Below, in pieces: positions 17,691-26,889 of a DNA stretch of 64,000 nt. Within the stretch, counting starts at the first letter, position 1. Each line of letters opens with the position of its first letter. This DNA comes from Bacteroidales bacterium (GTDB lineage Bacteria > Bacteroidota > Bacteroidia > Bacteroidales > UBA932). The stretch is from NCBI GenBank assembly GCA_017630155.1, contig JAGBVU010000031.1:174875-238874 (forward strand), given 5' to 3'. Below the pieces are notes generated by a model. It was not told the DNA's origin and made no database searches. It saw only the letters and a list, made by a program, of their open reading frames with translations. Made by a program: the position numbers and the translations under genes.

Positions 17691-20084
17691 ATGAAAAAAT
17701 TCACACAGCACGCATACATACTTATATGGGGTTTGATTTTTATGTCTATTCCTTTTTCTTGCTCAAGAATATATGATATTGAAAATCGTCTTGATGAACT
17801 TGAGAAAAAGGTTGAAACACTTGAATCTGCTGTAAATGCACTGCAATATGCTTATGATGGTGGAAAAATCATCACTAGTGTAGATGCATCAGATAACGGA
17901 TATAAGATTACCTTCTCAGACAATTCTGTCATCAATATCAGTCATGGTAAAGATGGTATCACACCAATAATCTCAATGGATAGCAACGGCTATTGGACTG
18001 TTTCGTATGATGATGGTAAAACATTCTCAAAACTTGTAGATAATCAAGGTAACCACATTGGAGGTATAGGACAAGATGGTAAGAATGGTATCTCAGTCAG
18101 AGTGGTAGTGAATGAAAATGGTTATTATATTTTTGAATTGTATAATGCGGCCAATCCGGATGTTGTGATTGACACTATCGTAACACCTCTCATATCAGTA
18201 GAGGCTAATATAATTAAGTCTATCATACAGGATAATGCAACAGGTGTCATTACAATTACTATGGCAAATGGCGATACTTTCACCTTTAATAAAAAGAAGT
18301 TGATTCCATCAAGCATTGCTATTTTGGATACTAAGCCTCTAATGATTGGAAAGGAGGGTGTTGCCTCATTCGAGTTTAGAGTTAACCCTTCAAATGTTTC
18401 ATTTGACTATAATGTGGAATCAGATTGTTGTGAAATATTTCTTGATCTTGTTGCAGAGACAAGAACGTATGTAACAACTCCTTCTAATTATAAACTATCT
18501 AAGGTTGAGCCTGTATATAACAATCAGGGTGTCATGAAGGTTGGTCAGTATAAGGCATATGTTACTGACTTAGGCTTGAATACAGCCTATAAAGACATAG
18601 TTGCCTTGGTGGTCAATACTACAGACGAAAATGGTGCAAATATAGAGGTATCCTCATCAGTTATTGATTTACATTACACAAGTAATACAATCTCAGAGTT
18701 CCAATTCTTAAGTAAGAACAATCCTACTTCTGTAATCAGTGATGTCACTGCGGTAATTGTGGGTAATGAGATAAAGGTTTCTTCTCCTTTTATCTCTTCG
18801 GTAACTGATTTGGTCGCTACATTTAGCAGCAATGGTTACAAGGTAATGGTTAAAGGTGTGGAACAAGAAAGCGGAATTACTGCTAATGATTTTTCTTCAC
18901 CTGTAACCTATAGAGTGGTAGATCAAGATGGTAATGCCATGGAGTATAATGTTTCTGTAATGTATTCTGGTCTTCCTATAATGTTTGTAGATACACCTAA
19001 TTCTGTATCCATTACCAGCAAGGAAATTTGGACAGAAGGTACAACAATTAAGATTGTGAATCCTGATGGTAGTGTGTCGTATGAAGGTACAACAAGTATT
19101 CGAGGACGTGGAAACTCCACTTGGAACTACCCTAAGAAACCTTATGCTATAAAGTTAGACAAGAAAGCTTCTATTCTGGGCATGCCTAAGCACAAACGAT
19201 GGGTGCTTCTTGCCAACTGGATGGATAGAACTCTTATGCGTAATAAGGTGGCATTTAAGTTGGGTGAATGTACTCAAATGGAATGGACTCCACGTAGTGA
19301 GTATGTCGAACTTGTATTGAATGGGAAACATTTGGGTAACTATTTACTTTGCGAACAGGTTAAGGTAGATGAAAATAGAGTTAATATTGCAGAAATTGAT
19401 GCAGATAGTGACGATATAACAGGAGGTTATCTTATGGAGCTGGATGTTAATTATGATGAGGCTTTTAAGTTTAAATCAACTATAAAGAACTTTCCTTGGA
19501 TGTTCAAAGATCCAGACGAGGATATTTCTGATTTAATGTTCAATTACATGCAGACATATGTTAACACCATGGAGAATGAGTTGTACAATAATTTAAATGC
19601 TGGTGTATGGAAGGAGTATCTGGATATAAACTCATTTGTTGATTATTGGTTTGCTGTGGAATTAACAACTAATTATGAGCCTGCTCACCCTAAGTCAGTA
19701 TATATGTATAAAGATAAAGGAGGAAAATTATGTGCTGGTCCTATGTGGGATTATGATTGGGAATCATTTATTCCTGGAAGAACAACTTCATATCAATTGA
19801 AGAATTGCCTATATTATCCTCAGTTGTTCACTGATGATGATTTTATTTCAGCAATTAACGAAAGATGGCCTGCAGCAAAAGAGAACTTTGATAAAGTGTC
19901 AGAATTTATAGATTTAGAAGCTGAGAAAATTAGAAATTCAGATAAATTGAATAATGCTATGTGGCCAATTTCGCAGCGTGTAAACGGAGATGAAACAATG
20001 TCATTTGAGGAGGCTGTATCACGATTGAAGCAAGCTTATCTGGATAAATTAGAGTGGTTAAATCAGCATATAGGGAACAAATAG
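17691..20084 (+). CDS. DUF4988 and CotH kinase domain lipoprotein
   Basis: A 797-residue predicted lipoprotein (lipobox ending at Cys24, FSC). A short coiled coil (residues about 30-50, NRLDELEKKVETLESAV) leads into a DUF4988-like region with GKDGITP and GQDGKNGIS repeats (to about 170), then beta-sandwich segments (about 190-450), then a CotH kinase domain (about 464-790) with RGRGNSTWNYPKKPYAIKLD, NYLLCEQVKVDENRVNI and GPMWDYDWE. CotH domains are atypical protein kinases first known from spore coats; in Bacteroidetes surface proteins their targets are unknown. It is the last gene of the AT-rich part of the capsule locus and may modify or be displayed with the polysaccharide. Confidence 0.85.
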   Translation: MKKFTQHAYILIWGLIFMSIPFSCSRIYDIENRLDELEKKVETLESAVNALQYAYDGGKIITSVDASDNGYKITFSDNSVINISHGKDGITPIISMDSNGYWTVSYDDGKTFSKLVDNQGNHIGGIGQDGKNGISVRVVVNENGYYIFELYNAANPDVVIDTIVTPLISVEANIIKSIIQDNATGVITITMANGDTFTFNKKKLIPSSIAILDTKPLMIGKEGVASFEFRVNPSNVSFDYNVESDCCEIFLDLVAETRTYVTTPSNYKLSKVEPVYNNQGVMKVGQYKAYVTDLGLNTAYKDIVALVVNTTDENGANIEVSSSVIDLHYTSNTISEFQFLSKNNPTSVISDVTAVIVGNEIKVSSPFISSVTDLVATFSSNGYKVMVKGVEQESGITANDFSSPVTYRVVDQDGNAMEYNVSVMYSGLPIMFVDTPNSVSITSKEIWTEGTTIKIVNPDGSVSYEGTTSIRGRGNSTWNYPKKPYAIKLDKKASILGMPKHKRWVLLANWMDRTLMRNKVAFKLGECTQMEWTPRSEYVELVLNGKHLGNYLLCEQVKVDENRVNIAEIDADSDDITGGYLMELDVNYDEAFKFKSTIKNFPWMFKDPDEDISDLMFNYMQTYVNTMENELYNNLNAGVWKEYLDINSFVDYWFAVELTTNYEPAHPKSVYMYKDKGGKLCAGPMWDYDWESFIPGRTTSYQLKNCLYYPQLFTDDDFISAINERWPAAKENFDKVSEFIDLEAEKIRNSDKLNNAMWPISQRVNGDETMSFEEAVSRLKQAYLDKLEWLNQHIGNK

Positions 20085-20153
20085 AAGTAGCTCTTTTTCT
20101 CTGTGTATTAAGATATTATTTCCCCTTTTGTGAAAATTATAAATCATCATAAT

Positions 20154-21245
20154 ATGTCAGTATTTAAAGACAAAGTCCTCCTAATTACTGGAGGCACTGG
20201 AAGTTTCGGGAACGCTGTACTTCGCCGTTTCCTGGATTCAGATATTAAGGAGATTCGTATCCTTTCGCGTGATGAAAAGAAGCAAGATGATATGCGTCAT
20301 TTTCTTCAGGCCAATCGTTCTGATGTAGCTCATAAGGTAAAATTCTACATAGGGAATGTTCGTGACCGTGCTGCAGTGGACTTCTGCATGCCTGGTGTGG
20401 ACTACATTTTCTCGGCAGCTGCTCTCAAGCAAGTACCTTCTTGCGAGTTCTTCCCTATGGAGGCTGTGCGTACAAATGTGGATGGTACGAATAATGTGCT
20501 TCTTTCTGCTATTGCACATGGTGTGAAAAATGTGGTTGTTCTTTCTACAGATAAGGCGGCATATCCTATCAATGCAATGGGTATCTCAAAGGCTATGATG
20601 GAAAAGGTTGCTACAGCACAGGGACGTGCACTTGGTCCAGGTGCAAAGACAACTATCTGCTGTACTCGCTATGGTAATGTAATGGCAAGCCGTGGCTCTG
20701 TTATTCCTCTTTGGGTGGAGCAGATGATGGAGGGCAAACCAATTACTATTACAGATCCTAATATGACCCGTTTCATGATGACACTTGACGATGCTGTGGA
20801 TTTGGTTATCTATGCTTTTACACATGGTGAGAATGGTGATCTCTTCGTACAGAAGGCTCCAGCAGCTACACTTGATGTACTTGCGGAGGCTCTTAAGCAG
20901 ACATACGCTAAGATAGATCCTAAATATGGTAAGACAGAAGTGAAGATTATCGGAACCCGTCATGGTGAAAAACTTTATGAGACTCTTGTCACCCGTGAGG
21001 AAATGGCCAAGGCCATTGATATGGGTGGTTACTACCGCATACCTTGCGATAATCGTGACCTTAACTATGATAAGTTTTTTACAGAGGGTGACCACAAGGT
21101 AGAACAGGTAGAAGAGTATCATTCTCACAATACCCATCGCTTAGATGTAGAGGGAATGAAGGAATTGTTGCTTAAACTTAATTTTATCCGTGAGGACCTA
21201 GGCTTGCAGGCAAGAGCTAAGTCTCGCGATTATCGCTCAGAGTAA
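20154..21245 (+). CDS. fnlA: UDP-GlcNAc 4,6-dehydratase/5-epimerase (FnlA/CapE-like)
   Basis: A 363-residue inverting dehydratase of the extended SDR superfamily that starts UDP-L-FucNAc synthesis. LLITGGTGSFGNAVLRRFL is the nucleotide-binding loop, SAAALKQVPSCEFFPMEA and STDKAAYPINAMGISKAMME carry the active-site residues; the usual catalytic Tyr is Met (NAMGISK), characteristic of the FlaA1/CapE/PseB group. A GTG 24 bases upstream is in frame, but ATG (MSVFKDK) fits the family start. The two genes after it complete an FnlABC-type set. Base composition here rises relative to the genes before it. Confidence 0.9.
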   Translation: MSVFKDKVLLITGGTGSFGNAVLRRFLDSDIKEIRILSRDEKKQDDMRHFLQANRSDVAHKVKFYIGNVRDRAAVDFCMPGVDYIFSAAALKQVPSCEFFPMEAVRTNVDGTNNVLLSAIAHGVKNVVVLSTDKAAYPINAMGISKAMMEKVATAQGRALGPGAKTTICCTRYGNVMASRGSVIPLWVEQMMEGKPITITDPNMTRFMMTLDDAVDLVIYAFTHGENGDLFVQKAPAATLDVLAEALKQTYAKIDPKYGKTEVKIIGTRHGEKLYETLVTREEMAKAIDMGGYYRIPCDNRDLNYDKFFTEGDHKVEQVEEYHSHNTHRLDVEGMKELLLKLNFIREDLGLQARAKSRDYRSE

Positions 21246-21247
21246 TC

Positions 21248-22108
21248 ATGAAAATATTAGTTTTAGGCTGCAACGGAATGGCTGGTCACCTCATCTCACT
21301 CTACTTCAAGGAGCAGGGGCATGAGGTGGTGGGTTTTGCCCGTCAGCAATCGAAATTATTGGATAGTACCGTCGTGGGAGATGCATCTGATTTGCCTCTT
21401 ATCAAGAAGTCTATTGATGAGGCAAACTTTGATGCAGTTATCAATTGTATCGGTCTGCTTAATCAGTTTGCAGAAGAAAACAAAGCTATGGCTGTTCTCC
21501 TTAATGGATATCTTCCGCACTATTTAACTGAGATTACCAAAGATACAAAAACTAAGATTATCCACATGTCCACTGACTGCGTGTTTGCTGGTAACGATGG
21601 TCCTTATTACGAAGATACTCTCCCTAATGGAGCTACTTTCTATGATCGTTCCAAGGCAATGGGAGAAATCAATACCTCAAAAGACCTGACTTTCCGTAAC
21701 TCTATTGTTGGACCGGATATAAAGCCTTCAGGTATTGGCCTTTTCAACTGGTTCATGAAACAAGAAGGAGAAGTGGGTGGTTATACAGGTGCTATCTGGA
21801 CAGGTGTTACAACATTTACCCTTGCCAAGGCTATGGAGCAGGCATTAAGGGAGAACCTAACAGGATTATACAATTTGGTTAATAATGAAAGTATCAACAA
21901 GTATGACCTTTTGGGACTCTTCAATAAGTACTTCCGTGCAGGAGAGGTGAAGATTAATCCCAATGATAAGCTTCAACTAGATAAGAGTCTCAGACATAAG
22001 CGTGAGGACTTTAGTTATGTAGTGCCCTCATATGAGCAGCAGGTAAAAGAGATGCGCGTATGGGTGGATGCACATCAGTCACTTTATCCACATTATAATG
22101 TAAAGTAA
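21248..22108 (+). CDS. fnlB: SDR-type sugar nucleotide reductase (FnlB/RmlD-like)
   Basis: A 286-residue RmlD-like protein. KILVLGCNGMAGHLISLYF is the NAD(P) loop, MSTDCVFAGNDGPY and FYDRSKAMGE hold the SDR active site (Tyr and Lys of YxxxK). In the UDP-L-FucNAc pathway this step reduces the 4-keto intermediate. CapF/WbjC enzymes carry an added C-terminal cupin domain; this one is shorter and lacks it, so the assignment rests on its place between FnlA- and FnlC-type genes (gaps of 2 and 5 bases). A dTDP-4-ketorhamnose-reductase-like role is the alternative. Confidence 0.8.
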   Translation: MKILVLGCNGMAGHLISLYFKEQGHEVVGFARQQSKLLDSTVVGDASDLPLIKKSIDEANFDAVINCIGLLNQFAEENKAMAVLLNGYLPHYLTEITKDTKTKIIHMSTDCVFAGNDGPYYEDTLPNGATFYDRSKAMGEINTSKDLTFRNSIVGPDIKPSGIGLFNWFMKQEGEVGGYTGAIWTGVTTFTLAKAMEQALRENLTGLYNLVNNESINKYDLLGLFNKYFRAGEVKINPNDKLQLDKSLRHKREDFSYVVPSYEQQVKEMRVWVDAHQSLYPHYNVK

Positions 22109-22113
22109 AGAAT

Positions 22114-23238
22114 ATGAAGAAATTGAAATTGATGACGATTGTTGGCACTCGTCCGGAAATCATCAAGATGTCTGCCATCATCAAGAAATGTGATAAATAC
22201 TTTAATCATGTGTTGGTACATACCGGCCAAAACTATGACTATAATCTAAATGAAGTGTTCTTTAAGGATTTGGGTCTTAGAGAACCTGATTATTATCTTG
22301 GTGTGGTAGGCGCTAATATTGGTGAGACCATGGGTAATGTCATTGCTAAGGCATATAACCTTATGGTAGAGGTAAAACCTGATGCCGTAATAGTATTGGG
22401 AGATACCAACTCTTGCCTCTCTATTATTGCAGCCAAACGTCTGAAGATTCCTATCTTTCATATGGAGGCAGGTAATCGTTGTAAGGATGAAAACCTTCCT
22501 GAAGAAGTTATCCGCAGAATTGTGGATGTGACATCAGATGTTAACCTTTGCTACTCTGAACATGCTCGCAGATATATTCTTCAGAGTGGTGTAAAGCCTG
22601 AATATACTTATGTTGTAGGTTCTCCTATGGCTGAGGTGCTTCGTGATGTTCTCCCTCAGATTGAAGCAAGTACGATCCTATCAGACCTTGGATTGGAGAA
22701 AGGTAAATACATACTCTTAAGTGCTCATCGTGAGGAGAATATCGATATTGAAGATAATTTCATGTCGTTGATGAATGCAGTGAATGAGTTGGCTCGTACT
22801 TACGATATGCCGGTGCTCTACAGCTGCCATCCACGTTCTGAGAAGATGATTGAGAAGAGAGGTTTCAAGTTTGATGAGCGAGTTATCCAGCACAAGCCAC
22901 TTGGCTTCTTCGATTACAATAAGTTACAGCAGAATGCATTCTGTGTGGTTTCAGATTCTGGTACTGTACCAGAAGAAGGAGCATTCTTCCATTTCCCAGC
23001 AGTGTCTGTACGTACATCTACAGAGCGTCCCGAAGCAATGGATAAGGGTGTATTCACTATAGGCTCTATCACTTCAGAGGCAGTTTGCCAAGCCGTTGCT
23101 CTTGCTACAGAAATGCATGCCAATGGAGATGATCCATATCCAGTTCCATCATACACTGATGAGAATGTTTCTACCAAGGTGGTAAAGCTTATTCAGAGTT
23201 ATGTAGGTATTATTAACAAGATGGTTTGGAGGAAGTAA
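22114..23238 (+). CDS. fnlC: UDP-N-acetylglucosamine 2-epimerase family (FnlC/WecB-like)
   Basis: A 374-residue non-hydrolysing UDP-HexNAc 2-epimerase. Landmarks in order are IVGTRPEIIKMSAII, HTGQNYDYNLNEVFF, VLGDTNSCLSIIAAKR, HMEAGNRCKDENLPEE, SAHREENID and SDSGTVPEEGAFFHFP. Following FnlA- and FnlB-type enzymes it should carry out the final C2 epimerisation to UDP-L-FucNAc. Its close relative WecB makes UDP-ManNAc, an alternative if the neighbours act elsewhere. Confidence 0.92.
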   Translation: MKKLKLMTIVGTRPEIIKMSAIIKKCDKYFNHVLVHTGQNYDYNLNEVFFKDLGLREPDYYLGVVGANIGETMGNVIAKAYNLMVEVKPDAVIVLGDTNSCLSIIAAKRLKIPIFHMEAGNRCKDENLPEEVIRRIVDVTSDVNLCYSEHARRYILQSGVKPEYTYVVGSPMAEVLRDVLPQIEASTILSDLGLEKGKYILLSAHREENIDIEDNFMSLMNAVNELARTYDMPVLYSCHPRSEKMIEKRGFKFDERVIQHKPLGFFDYNKLQQNAFCVVSDSGTVPEEGAFFHFPAVSVRTSTERPEAMDKGVFTIGSITSEAVCQAVALATEMHANGDDPYPVPSYTDENVSTKVVKLIQSYVGIINKMVWRK

Positions 23239-23250
23239 TCGAGAAAGTTT

Positions 23251-24459
23251 ATGTCAAGAATATGGTTGATATCTGAATACTATTATCCAGTGGTTGTTAC
23301 CACGGGATATTATGTGACAGAAATAGCAGAATATCTAGCAAAAAAAGGAAAAAATGTTGGAGTAATATGTACTAACAATACGTATTATGAATCTGATACT
23401 ATCTCTTCTGTAGAGCATGAATTGCGCAATGGGGTTGAAATATTTCGGGCATTAGACAAGAAGATAACAAAAAACAATTTGGTAAAAAGGGCACTAAGGT
23501 TGTTCTTGTCAAGTATTTCGCTATATAAACTTGCAAAGAAATATATAAATGAAGGTGATGAGGTAATAGTTTTAACAAATCCCGCTTTTATGATGTTGTT
23601 CATGTCCAAAATAAGACGCTTAACAGGATGTAGGTATCATATTCTTGTACATGATATATTCCCAGAAAATTTAGTTAGTATTGGTAAGTTCAGCAATCAA
23701 TCGCTTGTGTTTAAATGCTTGAAGAAGTTTTTTGATAAAGCTTATGCTGATGCAGATTCATGTATTTCTATCGGTTGTGATATGACCGAAGTAATAAAAA
23801 CTAAGATTAATAACAGTAAACCAATAACTAAAATTACGAATTGGGCAGATATTGATGATGTTAGCCTGATGAATAAAAAAGAAACAAAACTTTATGCTGA
23901 ATATAAAGAGGAATTAAAAGATAATATCGTCTTTATGTTTGCTGGAAATTTAGGAAAAGCGCAGGGACTGGATAATTATTTGGAGGCAATAAACATAACA
24001 TCAAATATAAATGTAAGATTTTTATTCGTTGGTGCTGGAGCAAAGTCGGAAGACATTAAGAGTTTCAGTAAATCTAATGATAAAGTAGTTTTCGCAGGTT
24101 TTAGAAATCGTTCTGAACAAAATGACTTTCTCAATGCTTGCGATATAGGTGTTGTGACTTTAGCTGATGGTATGTTTGGACTAGGGGTACCATCTAAGTC
24201 ATATAATCTAATGGCTACCGGAAAACCTATTCTTTATATAGGAGATTATAGGTCAGAGATAGCAGATTGTATTAAAAGATATAATATTGGATGGGTTGTC
24301 GAGCCCAACAATCCACACGCCTTAAAGGAGATGATTGAAGCTATCTTGAAACATCCAGAAGAAATTCATACAAAGGGAATTGTAGCAAAGAAAGTTGCCA
24401 ATGAAGTATTTGCAAAGCCTGTGGTATTGGAAAAGTATAATAGTTTTTTTGAAAAATAA
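23251..24459 (+). CDS. wbuB: Family 4 glycosyltransferase, WbuB-like
   Basis: A 402-residue GT-B protein. WLISEYYYPVVVTTGYYVTE opens the N-terminal domain; FMFAGNLGKAQGLDNYLEA and FVGAGAKSEDIK open the second domain; FGLGVPSKSYNLMATGKPIL is the nucleotide-sugar-binding end. WbuB is the putative L-fucosamine transferase beside fnlABC in E. coli O26-type clusters, and the same gene order occurs here. It is probably the transferase that uses UDP-L-FucNAc. The assignment is by pattern and neighbours, so the symbol is provisional. More AT-rich than fnlC. Confidence 0.78.
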   Translation: MSRIWLISEYYYPVVVTTGYYVTEIAEYLAKKGKNVGVICTNNTYYESDTISSVEHELRNGVEIFRALDKKITKNNLVKRALRLFLSSISLYKLAKKYINEGDEVIVLTNPAFMMLFMSKIRRLTGCRYHILVHDIFPENLVSIGKFSNQSLVFKCLKKFFDKAYADADSCISIGCDMTEVIKTKINNSKPITKITNWADIDDVSLMNKKETKLYAEYKEELKDNIVFMFAGNLGKAQGLDNYLEAINITSNINVRFLFVGAGAKSEDIKSFSKSNDKVVFAGFRNRSEQNDFLNACDIGVVTLADGMFGLGVPSKSYNLMATGKPILYIGDYRSEIADCIKRYNIGWVVEPNNPHALKEMIEAILKHPEEIHTKGIVAKKVANEVFAKPVVLEKYNSFFEK

Positions 24460-24468
24460 CCCAATAAC

Positions 24469-25365
24469 ATGAACAAACTACTATTTACCGGAGGGACAGG
24501 CTTCTTAGGCAAGAATGTGATGCCTTTACTGATGAAAGATTATGAGGTGACCACTTGTGGTGTTACTTCGGAGGATATGATTCATGCTAATTTAGCTAAG
24601 GTAGTACCTGTTTTATCAAATAAGTATGATATAGTGCTTCATGCGGCTGGTAAAGCCCATATGGTACCCAAAACAGAGAAAGAAAAGCAGATGTTCTTTG
24701 ATATTAATTATCAAGGAACGGTGAATCTTTGCAATGCCCTAGAACTAGTTGGTATGCCTAAGGCTCTGGTGTTTATTTCTACTGTGGCCGTGTATGGTTG
24801 TGAGTATGGGGAGATGATTACTGAGAAGCATCCACTTAATGGAGTAACTCCATATGCTAAAAGTAAGATTATGGCCGAGGAATACTTGACCAAGTGGTGT
24901 TCTGATCATGGAGTGGTATTGGGAATATTGCGTCCTTCGCTGCTTGCAGGTAAGAATGCTCCTGGTAATCTGGGTGCTATGGTAAATGGTGTACGCAAGG
25001 GTTTCTACATGAATATTGCTGGTGGTAAGGTGACTAAGAGTGTGCTGATGGCTGAGGATATTGCTCGTATATTACCATTGGTTGCTGAGAAAGGTGGTGT
25101 TTATAATGTGTGCGATACTCGACAGCCTTCATTCGGTGAACTTTCTATATCTGTGGCTCGTCAGTTAGGTAAGCGCAAACCTATCTCTATTCCTTACTGG
25201 ATGGCATGGTGTATGGCTAAGGTTGGAGATATATTAGGAAATAAAGCTCCTATTAATTCCAATAAATTGGAAAAAATGACAAAATCTCTTACCTTTAGTA
25301 ATGAAAAAGCCAGAAAGGAACTCGGTTGGGAACCACTGGATGTCTTGGAGAATTATAAGATTTAG
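24469..25365 (+). CDS. NAD-dependent epimerase/dehydratase (WbpV-like SDR)
   Basis: A 298-residue extended SDR protein with LLFTGGTGFLGKNVMPLL (cofactor loop), HAAGKAHMV, FISTVAVYG and the catalytic PYAKSKIMAEEYL. Members located beside WecA/WbpL-type initiating transferases often reduce a 4-keto sugar to UDP-QuiNAc or UDP-FucNAc for use as the first sugar. The following gene is such a transferase, so it most likely supplies the initiating sugar nucleotide. Exact product cannot be read from sequence. Confidence 0.8.
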   Translation: MNKLLFTGGTGFLGKNVMPLLMKDYEVTTCGVTSEDMIHANLAKVVPVLSNKYDIVLHAAGKAHMVPKTEKEKQMFFDINYQGTVNLCNALELVGMPKALVFISTVAVYGCEYGEMITEKHPLNGVTPYAKSKIMAEEYLTKWCSDHGVVLGILRPSLLAGKNAPGNLGAMVNGVRKGFYMNIAGGKVTKSVLMAEDIARILPLVAEKGGVYNVCDTRQPSFGELSISVARQLGKRKPISIPYWMAWCMAKVGDILGNKAPINSNKLEKMTKSLTFSNEKARKELGWEPLDVLENYKI

Positions 25366-25419
25366 GATAGAACGAAAGTTTCCTAAACTTTAAATACAAG
25401 TCTATTTCGATTAATCATT

Positions 25420-26433
25420 ATGACATACCTTATTATCCTGGCTCTGCTAGTTCTGGCGGAGCTGTTGTATTTTCGCATAGCAGATCATTTCAATATCATC
25501 GACAAACCCAATGAGCGATCGTCACATAGCTCTATTGTGCTTCGTGGTGGTGGCGTTATTTTCAGCCTCTCGATGATTGCATGGATGCTCTTGATGTGTA
25601 TAAATGGGGAGAATAGCATTGTGCTTGAATACCTGCCATTTCTAATTGGTTTGATGCTGGTAGCTGGTGTTAGTTTTTGGGATGATGTTAAGTCGCTCCC
25701 CGACAGTATCCGCCTGGTGGTCCAATTCAGTGCCATGGCCCTTATGTTCTGGAGCATGGGGATTATGCATTGGAATATGTGGTGGATAGTAATCCTGGCT
25801 TCCATTGTTTGCGTAGGTGCTACAAATGTTATTAATTTTATGGACGGGATCAATGGAATTACTGCCGGATATGCCTTGGCAGTGCTTTTACCATTGGCTC
25901 TATTGAATAAGGATCTTGCTTTTATTGATTCTTCCTTTTTGGTGGTTGCTATCATTGGTGTTCTTGTATTCTGCATTTTTAATTTCCGTCCTAAAGGTAA
26001 AGCTAAGTGCTTTGCCGGTGACGTAGGGAGCATCAGCATCGCATTTATTATGCTCTATGCCATTGGTCGACTGGTGGTGCAAACTCAGGATATTACCTAT
26101 CTGATTTTTCTCCTTGTATATGGAATAGACGGCTGCCTTACCATTGTACATCGCATTATGCTTCACGAAAATCTGGGTGAGGCCCACCGCAAGCATGCAT
26201 ATCAGCTGATGGCCAATGAGCTGAAGATCGGACATGTGAAGGTATCATCTCTGTACATGTTGCTCCAGCTTGCTGTTTCACTGGGCTTTATATATCTGTG
26301 TCCTGATTCTATGGCTGCTCACTGGGGGTACTTGGTGGGTGTCGCTTTGGTGTTGGCTGTGGCGTATGTGCTGTTTAAGAAGAAGTACTATCATCTGCAT
26401 GAGGAGTATTTGGCTGGGTTGAAGAAATCTTAA
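25420..26433 (+). CDS. Undecaprenyl-phosphate sugar-1-phosphate transferase (WecA/WbpL/MraY family)
   Basis: A 337-residue polytopic enzyme that starts repeat-unit synthesis by moving a HexNAc-1-phosphate from UDP to undecaprenyl phosphate in the inner membrane. Family marks are DKPNERSSHSSIVLRGGGVI (residues about 24-43), WDDVKSLPDS (about 87), NFMDGINGITAGYA (about 140) and the basic loop GEAHRKHAYQ (about 253). About ten hydrophobic segments are visible. In Bacteroidetes capsule loci such a gene is commonly the last or near-last gene, as here. WbpL-type is favoured by the adjacent SDR. Confidence 0.9.
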   Translation: MTYLIILALLVLAELLYFRIADHFNIIDKPNERSSHSSIVLRGGGVIFSLSMIAWMLLMCINGENSIVLEYLPFLIGLMLVAGVSFWDDVKSLPDSIRLVVQFSAMALMFWSMGIMHWNMWWIVILASIVCVGATNVINFMDGINGITAGYALAVLLPLALLNKDLAFIDSSFLVVAIIGVLVFCIFNFRPKGKAKCFAGDVGSISIAFIMLYAIGRLVVQTQDITYLIFLLVYGIDGCLTIVHRIMLHENLGEAHRKHAYQLMANELKIGHVKVSSLYMLLQLAVSLGFIYLCPDSMAAHWGYLVGVALVLAVAYVLFKKKYYHLHEEYLAGLKKS

Positions 26434-26447
26434 TTTTGAATCTTGTT

Positions 26448-26852
26448 ATGAATATAAAGATTGATACTGCACTTTTGGATAGTTTGACTGAGCAGGCGAA
26501 GTCTTCTCCTCGTCTTCGTATGAACTTTGATTTGCGTACTTCAGATGCAGATACTTCACAGAGAATGTTGAATGCAATTGAGCCTGGTTCTGTTGTTCCT
26601 ATTCATCGTCATCAGAAGACTTCGGAGACTTTTATTGTGCTTCGTGGTAGAGTGATTGAGGAGTTTTATGATGGGCTTGAGAGAATTTGCAGTGCAACTT
26701 ATGAAGTGTCGGCTGGTGGTCCTGTTTGTGCCTTGAATATTCCGGTTGGTACTTGGCATACGCTTAGAGCTCTTGAGAGTGGCACTGTAATTCTTGAGAT
26801 GAAGGATGGGGCATATGAGCCGATAAAAGAGTGTGATATTCTGACGCATTGA
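26448..26852 (+). CDS. wbuC: WbuC family cupin-fold metalloprotein
   Basis: A 134-residue single-domain cupin. VPIHRHQKTSETFIVLRGRV holds the His/His/Glu metal ligands and LNIPVGTWHTLRALESGTV the last His. WbuC proteins accompany fnlABC-wbuB clusters in E. coli, but their role (possibly a sugar isomerase or epimerase) is unproven. Its presence strengthens the reading of this block as an FucNAc-type module. The ATG giving MNIKIDT is preferred to an upstream TTG. Confidence 0.85.
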   Translation: MNIKIDTALLDSLTEQAKSSPRLRMNFDLRTSDADTSQRMLNAIEPGSVVPIHRHQKTSETFIVLRGRVIEEFYDGLERICSATYEVSAGGPVCALNIPVGTWHTLRALESGTVILEMKDGAYEPIKECDILTH

Positions 26853-26889
26853 ACACCTTTAATTTTAATGAATTAAACTATAATTTAAT

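Noticed and set aside
20586..21137. Long antisense ORF in fnlA (183 codons)
   Set aside because: It is the shadow of a strongly conserved coding frame on the other strand and has no start signal or family features.
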